Source: Mermis nigrescens (Eukaryota > Nematoda > Enoplea > Mermithida > Mermithidae). Taken from it: a stretch of 64,000 nucleotides of DNA. A program made the position numbers and the translations under genes. Where the stretch lies: assembly GCA_036768485.1 (NCBI GenBank), contig JAVLUZ010000171.1, positions 248,001-312,000 on the forward strand. Reading direction: 5' to 3'. Positions within the stretch are counted from its first letter, which is position 1, and each line of letters opens with the position of its first letter. Of the stretch, positions 1-11,720 are shown in pieces. The notes below the pieces were generated by a model. The model saw only the letters and a list, made by a program, of their open reading frames with translations, was not told the DNA's origin and ran no database searches.

Positions 1-902
1 CTACTTATGATGATTAATTCGAATGTAGCGCAATTTGTTATTTATACCATCCCGTCGCACTCTAAGACGCTCATTTGTAATAAACGAAAAATAGGCTGCT
101 AAGGTACACCGAAGATTAATTACTACTCTAACAAAGCGTTTAAAAACATCAAACTGGGCCCGCATAAATGAGTCGCAGATAGCCCGTAAATATTAAAGTA
201 GGAAAATGAGCAAAAAAACAACTATCCCAACAAATCGAGTAAATAAAGTCAAGCGCTATTCTAACTTTGTGTTGAGCGCAGTAATGAGCTATGTAGGTTT
301 TCCGCTTGAACAAATCATTAATCTCATTAAGGCCGACGCCCAGTTCGGCCGGTTGAGCACTAGCTTTAAGAGTCACGTGACTACGAGTTCGACTCTTACT
401 CGATCCGCTAAGGCTAATATTTGATTTATTCATCAACTCAATGACCGATTAAAAAAGGTGCGGCATTATTATGATATGGACCAGCACACTGAGAGCACTA
501 TTTGTAATTTTGAACAAATCTTTTTAAGCCTGGCTAGAAGAATTAAGTACAAAGTTAGTCAAACTATTGCAAATAGCATAAACTTGAGCGCAAGCCGTCG
601 ACGATTATTTTAAATCTTATCTAATATATCAGCGTCTACTAATCCTGTCTAAACTGCAAGCCTTAATCTGTAACTGAATGATTGAAGCGAGTATTGACAA
701 TGATATTCCAGTAACGCTAATTTACGTTAAGCTAATAAAGTCGCATTTTAAAAATAGCCAGAAATTCAAGTACTAACGGCTGAAAAGCGATTTCCACATT
801 AATAATATAATCATAAAAGCCGACATAGCAACAGCTGTGAAAGAACTTATGCGTGCTGCTAATTATGCGGAACTCCACTATCTAAACAAGCTTAGCTCAT
901 AA
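1..902 (+). pseudogene. decayed unidentified coding region, cut by left window edge
   Basis: Three long stretches read as ordinary protein but are broken. Frame 1 is open over 1-99. Frame 2 is open from 95 to about 610 apart from TAA at 194 and TGA at 422. Frame 3 is open from 678 to 902 apart from one TAA near 774. Composition is protein-like (for example RYSNFVLSAVMSYVGFPLEQ in frame 2 and VKELMRAANYAELHYLNKLS in frame 3), and the stretch lacks the G-tracts and repeats seen further right. At least two frame changes and three stops imply a dead gene or an old insertion. The family was not recognised. A protein-level search of the three frames would decide between a host pseudogene and an inserted viral or transposon gene. 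Confidence 0.5.
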
Positions 903-1477
903 AAAAAACAGCGGGGCTTTTTTGTGCACCTGTGCATTAAGCGGATTTTATACCTACCAGAATTGAAAACGATCGAACGATGACATAGTGACGCGCCTAC
1001 TAAAATACATTATTCGATGCTAAATGTGCATAAGCTGCTTCTATAAAAAGGATACCCAGGCCCGTGAACAAAATTTTTTTCGAGAGGGTGGAATAAAATC
1101 ATAAAATAATGTTTAATTAATGAACAATTTATTCTTTGTTAGTCAAATGACGAAAACGATTAAAATAACATGCTTTTTTACGATAAGGCAGCATTTTTTA
1201 GCATTTTTTCTACGTTATTTTACTTACAAAAAATATTTTGACTAGTCATTTATTTACATCATTATGACTGTTGGAAAATTACAAGCAGGTAAACAGAACA
1301 ACAAATAATATATCCGGCGCAAAATTTTTACATTATTCATTACAGCCATTGACCCCAAGAATGATGTGAAAAATGTTGTTCTGCAATACTTTGAAAAGCC
1401 AATTTTATTCTTCAAGTACCCTATGAAATTTAATTTTGGAGGTAAATGCAACTGCCCTCTTGCATAGAATTGACGAT
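903..1477. other. AT-rich stretch without recognised gene
   Basis: No exon-like open frame or splice pair was seen. It contains a short CCCAGGCCCGTG block near 1056 resembling the end of a transposon, which recurs at about 56889, and homopolymer-rich sequence. Confidence 0.4.
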
Positions 1478-1736
1478 TTTGGAAGTTTCAAAAAAAATCG
1501 CAGAAAAGTTGCTGAGCTTCGCGCCATATACTCATTTCTTGACCACATTTTTGTCCAATTTATTCGAATTTTTTCGTTTTTTTCAAAATGTTTTGTTTTT
1601 TATGATATGAAAAGGTGAAGCATCGTCAAAAACGTCGAAAAACGATGTTTTTGACGCGTATCCACGATTTTTGAGCCCCAAAAGGACACTTTTAAATTCC
1701 GCTTCCCAGAATTCCTATGCTGTGCATGTCTGATGG
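1478..1736 (-). repeat. dispersed hairpin-family repeat, copy 1
   Basis: Reverse-oriented copy of a family recurring at about 8400-8705, 10695-11118, 13528-13830, 14740-15050, 30525-30830 and 57100-57238. Shared landmarks, in family orientation, are a start near GACATGCACAGCATGG, then AATTCTGGGG, a pair of short TTTTTGACG segments, an ACATAAAAACA block, and a GCGC hairpin about 200 bp in. Here the copy ends at 1736 with TGCTGTGCATGTCTG. No coding capacity was seen. Confidence 0.6.
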
Positions 1737-1838
1737 TAAGTATAAGAAATTGTTGAATGAAGAATTTTCGAAGCACTGTAATATAACCGTCAAAGCAGCA
1801 TAGATTTGAATTGCTACGGGTTGGTTTGTAAAGGTCCC

Positions 1839-2028
1839 GTCCCGCTAGACCCACCGTCCCGCTTGACACACCGTCCCGCTAGACCCACCGTCCCGCTAGA
1901 CCCACTTTTTAGTCCCGCTAGACCCACCGGAAGTCTCGCTAGACCCACCACGTGCATAATGAGGTGTCCCGCTAGACCCACCATTTTGCGACCGTCCCGC
2001 TAGACCCACTGTCTCGGAAGACCCACCC
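1839..2028. repeat. left array of the 17-bp repeat GTCCCGCTAGACCCACC
   Basis: About nine units of GTCCCGCTAGACCCACC, some degenerate, alternate with short irregular spacers (TTTTTA, GGAA, ACGTGCATAATGAGGT, ATTTTGCGACC). The same units and the same spacers occur in reverse order in the right array, so both arrays descend from one sequence rather than from independent expansion. Confidence 0.85.
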
Positions 2029-3729
2029 GAGAAAATGAAGGCATACATATTACATCGTCGCTTAAACGTTTCTGCGATTTTCTTTGGAACATATAAAAAG
2101 TTTCGTTATTGTCAGCTTCACAGACTAACATAGCTGACTTCATGTAACGAGTTAAAACGAGTGTATCCATTCAAGTATATATTTTTAGTCAAATATATAA
2201 ATAATTATTTCAAAAATAATTACATTTAATTAACGAACTAATCAATTAAATTCAATCAATAAATAAATAAATTTTGTATATTATTGCATGAAAATGTGTA
2301 CATTACAAATTATAACATGCAAAGAAGATATGTGCGTGCGTACATGTGTGTGGCAATGAAAAGTAACTAGCCATGGCCGATTTTGCTTTAGGAATAAATT
2401 TTTATTTTTCATGTCAACATATGTGCACAAGGTCAGGGTCGGCAGGGGGGTTAAATTCCAAAAATCTAAAACAGTAAATTTAACGTTCACGATTTTTTTT
2501 GCTGTTTTAATGATCAAAATAGCCTATAAAACGTTTTTTCGTGTTAATAACACATTTTAAAAGCATTTTTAGTCCATTTTGACTGCATTATATCACTTTT
2601 AACACTAAAAAATGCAAAAATTTATCAATTCAATTTTTCGCTTTTTGAGTAAAAAGTACATAAAAGTACTAATCTGGCGCGAAGCGCCGGAAAATTTTTG
2701 ACATTTTTACTGATTTCGATGTCAAAAATGATGCAGAACAAGACCTGTTTGCTCAAAATCGCCGGACAGTACCGGTCTAGCTGACCCCTCAGGGGGTAAT
2801 ACCCCCTCACCCCCTATGTTCATGTGTGCATGTCAAGGAATACACTCTTGTCAAACGCATTTCAGAGCGCATTTTTTGCTTTTTATTAATGGTATTGTAC
2901 TCTTTGTATCCTCCGATCAGGGAATTTCCGCATACTTAGGCACACATATTGAAGCGTTGACACTGCATTCCGATAACAGTACAGATATGCACATATGAAT
3001 ATAATGAAACGCATGTGTGCATTTCACAAAGACGGCTAAACAATATTAAGACCGAAAGGATGTTGCAAAATCTCACTAAAAAAATCGGATATGTTAATTA
3101 GGTCATTGTCAATAAATCCGAATCTGTTTTTAAAAATAGGAATAAGGAGGGCTAATGTTCATGTGCTCAGTTTATTTCATCGCTTCAAAGACTATATAGA
3201 AATTTTGATTTTGAATCGAGCCATGAATTTCGGTCGCGCTAATTTCGTTTTAACTCGTTACATGAAGTCAGCTATGCTAGTCTATGAAGCTAATAATAAC
3301 GAAACTTTTTACATTTTTCAAAAAAAATCGCAGAAACGGTTAAGCGACGATTCAGTTAGTGAATATTATGAGTGAACGACCTTAGTCATAACATGCTGAT
3401 CGCTGAAATCCAGAATTACGTGAATTATTTGACGCATTTGCTGCACTGTAAATATTTATAGTGTGCCGAAAATTAGGCAGTATTATGTTCGATATGATAA
3501 AAGTTGCTGATTTTTAATTTACCTACCGACTTGTCATATTCGAATGAAGTACCTATGGTAATTATATAGAATTGCACATTCATGAAAACAAACTAACCGC
3601 TTGTTATTTATTGTCACACACCTCAAACTTGCTTTTATAATAATGATCACAAAAAATTTTGGAGAATTCACTTAAGCGTCTTGATAACTATTTTTCATTT
3701 CACATGTAATATGTATGTCTTCATTTTTT

Positions 3730-3901
3730 CGGGTGGGTCTTCCGAGACAGTGGGTCTAGCGGGACGGTCGCAAAATGGTGGGTCTAGCGGGACACCTCAT
3801 TATGCACGTGGTGGGTCTAGCGAGACTTCCGGTGGGTCTAGCGGGACGAAAAAGTGGGTCTAGCGGGACGGTGGGTCTAGCGGGACGGTGGGTCAAGCGG
3901 G
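3730..3901. repeat. right array, inverted copy of the 17-bp repeats
   Basis: Units read GGTGGGTCTAGCGGGAC and mirror 1839-2028 including the spacers. Only a few substitutions separate the arms by eye (for example CTTTTTA against CTTTTTC), so the two ends are of similar recent age or have been homogenised. Confidence 0.85.
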
Positions 3902-3959
3902 TCACAACACAATCGTTTGTAAATAAGGCCCAAGCCAGTTTATATTTCGATCGATTACC

Positions 3960-6900
3960 TAGGTCAGATCCGGTCTAATTGTTAGTCAATTTTTGGTATG
4001 TCAAACTGTCCCTGTCATGACATGATAACTAATATACGTACCTTATTGAAATGCTGCTTATTGTCTCTTGAATATTTATTGGTCATATTAGCGAGATGCA
4101 TGAAAAGGTGCAATAAAATGAGTAAACAGATCATCATGAGTATTACGCAGCTTTTCTTGTTTATTTTCCTTGTATTTCTCGAGTCATCATGGATCTTGAT
4201 TTATGGTGAATTCTGGTTGTTGTGAAAAATCTTACTACTTAGATTTGCATAATATGAATAGTGCTTATAATTTTTCGTTTCAAAAACGTACGAAGAGTAG
4301 AACTTCAACAAATTAATAAATTTAATTATTAGTTATATCTTGTAGTACATTATTCTTGTTCTTTACACGTGTATTTGCTTATCTATTCAAGGCTTAAAGC
4401 ATACAAGCACATAGACAGGGGTAAGAGGTAGTATAACCCTCCGCTGCAAGATGCAAAGTTTAGATATTGTCGCATGTTTTCGGCTAAAAACAATGTATAT
4501 TTAAGCAATTTAGACGAAATATGTCCAATGAATACATTTTACTGTCTTATAAATTATGGATTTTACCCATCCTTGGCCACACTGACCTTGTGCATGTGTG
4601 ATTTAAAGTATAACAGTAGGTGATATCTGAAAAATTATGTACTTTGATAAGTCATTGTTTTAAAAATATAAAAATTTTTAAAGACAAAACAATCAGTTTT
4701 TAAAAACATGTAAACAGAGAGTAATAAAAAGAACGCCGATCGATGCAAAGCAAAGATAAATATAAGAAGGAATATCCGTAATTCACTGAAAATGTCAGAC
4801 ATACGTTGTCCAGGGATAAAAAAAGAATATGCAACAACAGGGCGCGTAGAAAATCATATCTATATATGTATGTAAGCGACGAAATGAGTCACTGGATCCA
4901 ATAGAACAGGATGGCGCCATCGAAAAAGACATTTGGCGAAATACTTACTACGACGAAATAAAAGGAAATGCATTTGCGTGCATGAATTATTTACAAACAC
5001 TTTCCATCTAATACTACATCATCAATCGAATAACCGGTTTTCAAAATGAACAGTACGCCAGGAAAATCATGTAATATGTCCACATAAGTTGATTACCTTA
5101 TTGATTTATAAATTGACGTTTTATCTGATCAATAAACGCAGTCAGTTCCGAAACTGTTTAAGCACTAACGATTCATGAAAAATAAATATTTCCTTAATGC
5201 AACGCACTTAGATATAACGAGGTCTTAAGCCCTTAGTATTAAGTAAGAGTTATAAACAAACATTATGTATAGTGTACTGTGATGAAAAAGCGATTAAACT
5301 GGGGCTTAGCAGCGATTCCTTCGACATGTGACATTACTTTGCTTATTTACACTGAAACGGCTGTTTAAATATTTTAGTATAACGCATGCAATTTAGTAGA
5401 AAACTCAACGAAGCACACAGTTGTCAATTGACTGTGCAATCGACTACAGTTACAACGTCGATAAGACATAAATTAAGGGTGCAAATTTAATTGTACATCA
5501 TGAATTATTATTTCACATGCACAAATCCGGTTAGCAACAAGGATTATCACCTTTGAATGCATTAGGGCAATTGTTTTCATATTATCAACATTCTACTTGT
5601 TTATTTGTATAAATATTTATTTGCACAAATGCAAAGTTTATGTTACCATGATCACGGTATTTTCGTGCAACATCATAAAGCCTCAGTCGATTAGCTTATT
5701 TTCGCATAATTGTAACTCACAATAACATGACGAAATGGCATTTAATGGTAGTCACTTTGAACTTTACTCATACGCTAGAAAATAATGAATCATCCGTTTG
5801 ATTCGCAGAGAACAATTTTAAACAGCTCGTTTTTACTCAAGTACAACCTTTGACCCCTCTTGAATGAATTATTGGCGTAAAGAAAAGTAAAGCAATGCAA
5901 TCTTTACAAAGTAAAAAATGGCATACTTCTGAATGTGAGAGAACGCTAAACTCAGGCTGTTTTAAAAATATCAGAATATACTAAAATAGCGCATTCCGAT
6001 TTTGTTTCTGAGTAAATAATAAAAATTTACATTTGATCAAAATTTCACCATTAAAGTTAGTTATCCTACCAACAAATTATATGGTTTAGCCAATCTTTCT
6101 ATACTTTATCATAAATCGAAATATTTTGTATTCGTTTCAGAAAATATAGTAGAATTTTTGAAGAATACAAAAAGACTTTCTTGAGAGTAGAAGGATTCTA
6201 AAGTTCAAAATGATTATAACAACTGGCCAGTTTAGGATAGTAAAAATCGTTCCCCTCTCCAATTACAAGCAGCAGCGAATCCAGATGATTGCGAAACCGT
6301 TCCTGCAATTTCAATCAGCGAAAACATTTGTAGAAAAAATGGCTAAAAAATGTTTGTAAAAGTATTATAAAAAATTTGTTCAGAACATTTGTAAGAGAAA
6401 TTTAAAAGAAGAATTTGATTAGAAAATTAAATAATAATCTTAATCGAAAATCATGCAAATTTAATTAGGGCCGACGAAATATGCAGGTTTCTAAACATTG
6501 ACGACTGACTGAATGACACATCCGCATGGTCACGGTGGCAAGAGAGGTTTGGAGTGCATGTTTTTCGACAGAAGAATAGACTGAATGCCCGTTTCTGATT
6601 TTGTTTGCACTAAGATATACGTTTGCGAGCCTCATGTTACTTCTTTCAAAATATTGCTAACCCTGATCCGACAACGTCGGATCTGATAATACGCAAAGTT
6701 ATTATTTTTCGATGAAAAATTAAATTCCTCTCATTTAAACGCGCGTGTATACATAAGAGGCGAATAGAATCAAGCATCACACTCTCAGTCAGCCAAAAAA
6801 CAACCATTCTCGAGCACGCATTAGCATAAAAGATTTAATTTCAAGGAGGAGACTTTGAAATCTTTGCCCAGTGAAGCACAGTTGGTAAACCGCAGACTTT
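3960..6900. other. long AT-rich stretch, no gene recognised
   Basis: No open frame has protein-like composition, and no repeat family seen elsewhere in the window was detected. It is probably intergenic unique sequence. A short TCCGACAACGTCGGA palindrome lies at about 6667. Confidence 0.4.
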
Positions 6901-6949
6901 AGAAATAAATGATACTTAGCTGCTAAGGTTCCATTTCTGGTGCCCACAA

Positions 6950-7068
6950 CTTCTTATATTCTGTAAGAGCCTGACGACGACGGCAGGTATAACTGCCGAA
7001 ACGTTGCGTATTATTCTTAACATTGTATTGTACCTACGGGTTTGAATAAAGCATTATTATTATTTTAT
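6950..7068 (+). mobile_element. 3' tail of a retroelement (LINE- or Penelope-like)
   Basis: A CTGACGA block at 6971 is followed by a small stem (GGCAG, loop, CTGCC) and CCGAAACGTTGC, then AATAAA at 7045 and an ATT microsatellite. This order of stem, GAAACGTTG, polyadenylation-like signal and simple repeat is typical of 3' ends of non-LTR and Penelope-like retroelements. No reverse transcriptase frame lies upstream, so this is a short 5'-truncated insertion. The CTGANGA and GAAAC boxes are also the core of the hammerhead ribozymes carried by Penelope-like elements, but a stem III partner is not visible. Confidence 0.45.
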
Positions 7069-8399
7069 GTGACTGCCAATAGGCCAAAAATACACTTTCT
7101 TTAGATATGAACCAGTCACAAACATTAAGAAGTTAGAAGTCAAGTCCGGTATCTGTTAGAAAGAACGCAAAAATAATGTTATTTTTAACGTTTTGCAATG
7201 AGAATATGTAAAATTTCGTAATTTTTTCCTTCATTTTAGAAAATTTATTTTATGTACTTGCAAAGCAAAGCCTTAAGCTGGGTTAATGTATGACATACTC
7301 CTCAATATCCGGCCTAATCTTAACGAACGAAAATTTTAAAATTTGTGTCAATCCTCTCAATTTCGGGACTTTACACGGGCTAGCCGTACATGTGTAAAAT
7401 TATTGATTCGGCGCGAAGCGTCGGAAAATCTCCACATGTTTTCTACGTCTGATTCAATTTTTAATTTTCCAGAAAGACAAGCGCTAACGGAAAAAATTTT
7501 TTAAGTCTATAAGCTTCAAAGTGTACTGAAAACCAGTTTTAGAACTATTACATTGAATCTTTTGAAAATTTTTACGTTTTCCTATTGGAATACCCTAGTA
7601 AAAACGAAAATAAGTTTCATTTCGAGAGGGGTCAAGTTACACTGAATGGTTTTTGAAAAAATTGAAGTAATATTGTGCGAAAAGCCATAACCTGCTAGTC
7701 TTAGACTCTGTACCGCAGGCTTATTTACTTTTCGACCGATCACATCATAAATGTGAAACTTATCGAGGCACAGTGAAATAAGTTTCTATTCGCACATTGT
7801 ATCAAGCAAATAATGCTTATTGTCAGCAAAATCAGCGAAATTTGTGCGTTTAAATTACTACTAAAATTATTTTGCGTACATTCAGAGAGGCACAAATTTA
7901 TTTTGCGTACATTTCATGCTTACTTAGGTAGTACTAATTAAAATGTGCATCATTTTTCGGCTTCCCTCGTCATCGAACTTTATCCTCAGCAGACATCGGC
8001 AAATGCGAAAAAATAAAAATTACAAAGATTTAATTTTTGGGGAAAAGCACTCAATTCACTATGATAAAGGAGAACAAAATTCGTTGAGCAAGAAAAGTAC
8101 GCAGTTTTTTCTCGGCATGGATGATCCGGGGGGTCCCCCTCAGAATTTTTCTCATCCCACAGCCCATAGATGCACAAGGCAGGGTGGCCAGGAAGGGGTG
8201 AAATCTGGATTTTACACATCAGTATTCGCGATTATTAGGTAAATTAGGTCGAAATTGCTTGAAAATACACTAATTTAAGCTGAAATAGCCCGACAGTGCC
8301 TAACGTTCGTACCCTAAAGTGAGGGTAATACCCCCTCTCACCCCTCCCTAATCCCTATGTGCATGCATATTACACCCCTCCCCCGAATTCGTGATTTTC

Positions 8400-8705
8400 T
8401 AAAAAACTTGTAGAAAATATACGAGTATAGGCCTACTATTTTAGGCGGTTTTAGCTACCTGATTGCTTCAAAGTGTCAAATTTTCGGCTTTTCGACCCAC
8501 ATACTATTTTTTGACTTAATTTTGTCCATTTTATTCCATCTTCAACAGAATTTGTTCATGTTTTTACGTTCTACAAAGACGGAGTATCACTAGAAACACC
8601 AAACAATGAAGTTTCTGACGCGTAATCACTATTTTTTGAGGCAAGAAAGGCACTTTAAAATTTCAACTCTCCCCCACAATTTCCATGCTGTGCATGTCTG
8701 GTCCT
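8400..8705 (-). repeat. dispersed hairpin-family repeat, copy 2
   Basis: Reverse copy of the family described at 1478-1736. It ends at CATGCTGTGCATGTCTGG (about 8683-8700). It holds the TTTCTGACG and AAGGCACTTT landmarks, but the central GCGC hairpin has decayed to a TTTTCGGCTTTTCG remnant. Confidence 0.55.
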
Positions 8706-9007
8706 CGGTACCAAATCTTTAAGCGTGAATACGTAGGAAAGATAGTCTAATTTTTGCAGAGCGTACGGCGTAACGTGTAAACGTACGATGTTATACGATA
8801 TTTGCACAGCTACAATTAGTGCTTTTCTGGGAAGTGTAAACCAAAAACCGGAGTTCAGAAAAAACGCTTTAAATCGCGAATACGTATACATACATAAATC
8901 GACAGCTAAAAAGGAAACGAAAAAGTACAAGCTCGTATTTTTTAAATTGTAAAGCTGGAAAATTGAGATTTAAAGTACCACCCATTTCGCTTAACGTTGC
9001 ATTCATT

Positions 9008-9296
9008 TTACACCGCGCTATTTGATCGTTTTCTCACCGGATCGTCGTGAAAACGCGTTCTAGTTTCAGGTTGCCTCGTCATTGAACCATTCGATTGCAT
9101 GTAAGTTTTTACTATTGATTGCTGAGCATCCATAGAATTTTTTGGCAACGGACTCATCGAATACAGACTCATTTTCATCATTTGATAAGCCGCATCCGTA
9201 TCTATCATGTTTTCGTTCGTCGTCGTCCTTGGTGGCACTGAGCGATTCTTGTTAAATTGCTCGTACAACGAGCAATTGTTAGGCAAATTAGACGCG
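9008..9296 (-). CDS. terminal exon (D) of an unrecognised multi-exon gene
   Basis: The acceptor ends GAGCAG just upstream of 9296. The exon starts with the third base of a codon (phase 2) and runs 95 codons to TAA at 9008. Its protein is serine-, methionine- and asparagine-rich without a recognised domain (for example NLPNNCSLYEQFNKNRSVPP and AAYQMMKMSLYSMSPLPKNS). The preceding exon C ends two bases into a codon, so C and D join in frame. The last residues NSAV fit a class I PDZ-binding tail (S/T-x-hydrophobic), as in membrane or scaffold proteins; that is inference. A possible alternative donor (CCG/GTGAGA) lies near 9033, so the stop may not be used in every transcript. The long balanced frame in AT-rich DNA and the phase match are the main support. 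Confidence 0.6.
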
Positions 9297-9374
9297 CTGC
9301 TCGTTTAAAAACAAAATGTTAACAGAGAGGGCTTCTGCTAAGTAAATAAAAGGTACAAAACAGATAGTGACAAA

Positions 9375-10330
9375 CGCGCATGTAATGGCTCAGAATTAGA
9401 GGGGATGGGGGACTACTGTTTTAGGGTGGTAGGCATACAAGTAACGGCTCGATATTTCGGGGGAGGTTCCGGCCATTTAAGAAGGAGGGGGTGAATGACC
9501 TCCAATTTTTGGTCAAAAATGGCCAAAAAACGCCTAAAAACAGCCAAAAAATTCGATTTTTCCAAAAAAAAATCGGGGGGGGGTCAAAAATTTGCTGGCA
9601 TTGGAGGCATACATGGACAAAGGCCGGAATTCCCATTGATACCAGCTGGCAGATTTTTTGGTTGGTTGTCTTCTAACAAAGTGGTTTGTTTGGTAGGCCG
9701 CTTGCTTGCTTAATGGTGATTGTCTAATTATTGGTTGTTAACTGGTCATTGATAATTGGTTAGTTAGTTATTGGTCGATGGGTAAACTGATTACTAGATT
9801 TTAAAGTCATTCGCATGCATTTTCCTGAATTCATCTTCTTTTTTTAAGTAGATTGACGATTAGTTGTTTTTGGAGCGGTTTTTGTGTATTTCCGTCATTT
9901 ATCTTTGACTTGTCTGGCATTTTGCGAAATTTCCATTCATACTGGAAGATCTTCCCATTGATACGATACCTACCCGGCCCCATTGATACCGAGTTGAATG
10001 AACTTGTGTGATTTGTCCATGTATGATTGGAGGGATGGGGGGACGTCCGACTTTGGGTGGAGGATCCCCCTTATCCCCCCTGTTACATGTATGGTGGTAG
10101 GAAACCCCTGTCCAGACAAGTAATAGCTCAAAATGTTGGGTGAATAGTAGGCGGTCAATTTAGAGAAGGAGGGTTTAATGACCTCTAATGTTTGATAGAA
10201 AATAGCTGAAGAAGCGTTTTTTTGCCAGAAATTAAGGGATCAAAACTTTCTGACTTTGGGAGGTGGGAGGCCGACTGACTTTGAATAGCGGATACCCCAC
10301 CCCGTTACATGTACAACATATGCTCCCATA
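9375..10330. repeat. cluster of G-rich dispersed repeats (AACGGCTC family)
   Basis: Repeats beginning near CAAGTAACGGCTCG or CAAGTAATAGCTC, followed by a G-rich block and then AATGACCTC, occur at about 9440 and 10118. Relatives lie at 11518-11720, 12830-13085 (inverted) and 13235-13420. Copies end in CCCCTGTTACATGTATG-like sequence. They are non-coding; the family behaves as a MITE, but target duplications were not resolved. Confidence 0.5.
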
Positions 10331-10694
10331 CCCCACGTTACAAGTGTGGAGAGCAGCAATGCACAACATGAATATAAGAGGGATATAAGGAATCCCGTAA
10401 CCAAAGTCAGTCATTCCTATTCCGCCGAAACACTGAGATCGTTTATGTCCCTTTTTAGCAAAAATTTGTGTTTTCAACCATTTTAGGTGCTTTTTGCTAT
10501 TTTCACGCTAAAAATTGACAAAACATGGTCACCAAAATCTTTCTTAGGGCACGAAGTGCCGAAAAACTGAGAACATACTTCAAAGGCTTAAATCGCTATA
10601 AACGCTGAAAACAGCGAAAACATTTTATTAGATTTTAGGATATTCAATAATTCTGTGGGGTCACCAACATTTCCAACATTTTGAGGAGTTCAAA

Positions 10695-11118
10695 CCAAGC
10701 ATGTACAGCATGGGAATTCTGGTGGAGGGGGTGTCAGGCCACAAATTTTTTAAAAAGTGCCTTTTTGGGCTGAAAAACGATGGGTGCATGTCAAAAACAT
10801 TGTTTTTGACGTTTCAGACAATGCCCGTTCTTTCTAGAGCATGAAAACAGAAGAAAAGTTCAGAAAAAATTTTGAAAAAATTAAGTAAATTGAACAAAAT
10901 ATGGTCAAAAAATGTGTGTATGGCACGAAGCGCCGAAAATTTGAGCTTTTGAGCCAAAAATGGACTAAAACGCGTAAAAAGGCACATTTTTTACAACTTT
11001 TACCAACTTTTACAAAAAATCGATTAATTCTAGGTGAGGGGGGTCGCAGCCATTTTGCGGGGGGGGTCAGTTATCTTTCTGGGGGGTCAAAACTCCAACC
11101 CCCCAATAACACGTCTGG
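10695..11118 (+). repeat. dispersed hairpin-family repeat, copy 3 (fullest)
   Basis: Starts CCAAGCATGTACAGCATGGG and ends ACACGTCTGG, giving imperfect CCAGACATG-like inverted ends. Inside are the TTTTTGACG pair near 10800, GGCACGAAGCGCC at about 10920, and two G-tracts near the right end. No coding capacity was seen. Confidence 0.55.
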
Positions 11119-11223
11119 TTCTAAGCCATACGAATAAATGTTATAGGGAGGTAGACGAGAATCAAAAGACTATAAACTGTTCTATTAGGTACGAAATTGC
11201 ATTTATTCAAAAAATGGACTTAC

Positions 11224-11396
11224 TTATTCCTCGTCTCTAACGTATGAGCCGATTTATCAACATCGGAGGAGGTCTTCCTAGTTATGTCCTCCAATTGCTG
11301 TCGGGCGGTCAAAGGTCTTCTGTGAGCTGCGATAGCGTTGTCCTGGACTCTGACCGTATTTTCTGCCGATTTTGTCGTCGGCATATTATGTGGAAG
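11224..11396 (-). CDS. internal exon (C) of the unrecognised gene
   Basis: Acceptor TACTTTGTAG precedes 11396 and donor GTAAGT follows 11224, both close to consensus. The 173-nt exon starts in phase 0, matching exon B's phase-0 end, and leaves two bases (AA) completed by the first base of exon D. It encodes 57 residues that are polar and charged, such as LEDITRKTSSDVDKSAHTLE, possibly helical. No domain was recognised. It was found by frame and splice logic, because it is too short to stand out as an ORF. Confidence 0.65.
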
Positions 11397-11517
11397 CTAC
11401 AAAGTAATTAATAAAACATGAGGTTGAAAATGAGAATAGCAGGAATTAGCTTGTCGTAATACAGCATAATAAAGGTGATACAACATATGTACCTACACCG
11501 TGTGCAAGCATTAACAG

Positions 11518-11720
11518 CATTCATGTAACGGCTCGAAATAATGAGTGGGGCCCCCGGTCATTTTAGGGGTATTTATATATTATCATTTTATATTTATATA
11601 TTATCATTTTACCGGTTTTTTTCCAAAGATCGGAAGAGGTTCGTGGCTTTGGGGGTGGGGGATGGGGACAACAAAATTTGAGTGAGGGTTGCCTCCTCCC
11701 CGCGTTACCTGCATGATTAG
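11518..11720 (+). repeat. AACGGCTC-family repeat
   Basis: CATGTAACGGCTCGAAATAA start, GGTCATTTTAGGGG block, and a CCCGCGTTACCTGCATG end. It lies in the intron between exons B and C, or just beside it. Confidence 0.5.

Larger units (their letters stand above)
1839..3901. mobile_element. foldback element with mirrored 17-bp repeat arrays
   Basis: The two ends are inverted copies of each other. The left arm (1839-2165) holds a repeat array followed by about 115 bp ending in GTAACGAGTTAAAACGAG. The right arm carries the same pieces reversed (3233-3345 and 3707-3901), separated by about 360 bp of unrelated sequence, so one arm gained or lost a block. The loop (2166-3232) is AT-rich and includes a GGCGCGAAGCGCC hairpin at about 2675. 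No transposase frame is visible. The structure resembles Foldback-type elements, whose long inverted ends are built of short direct repeats. No target duplication was found. Confidence 0.65.

Noticed and set aside
1806..2003. Proline-rich frame (repeated PARPTV-type units)
   Set aside because: It is only the translation of the 17-bp repeat array and is mirrored as a glycine-rich frame in the other arm.
1839..2028. Regularly spaced short repeats resembling a CRISPR array
   Set aside because: Spacers are of very unequal length (0-16 bp), the repeat is only 17 bp, the setting is a eukaryotic genome, and the array is mirrored at the other end of an element.
9421..9713. Several overlapping frames around 9.4-9.7 kb
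   Set aside because: They fall in a G-rich dispersed repeat with homopolymer runs; the frames differ in other copies of the same repeat.
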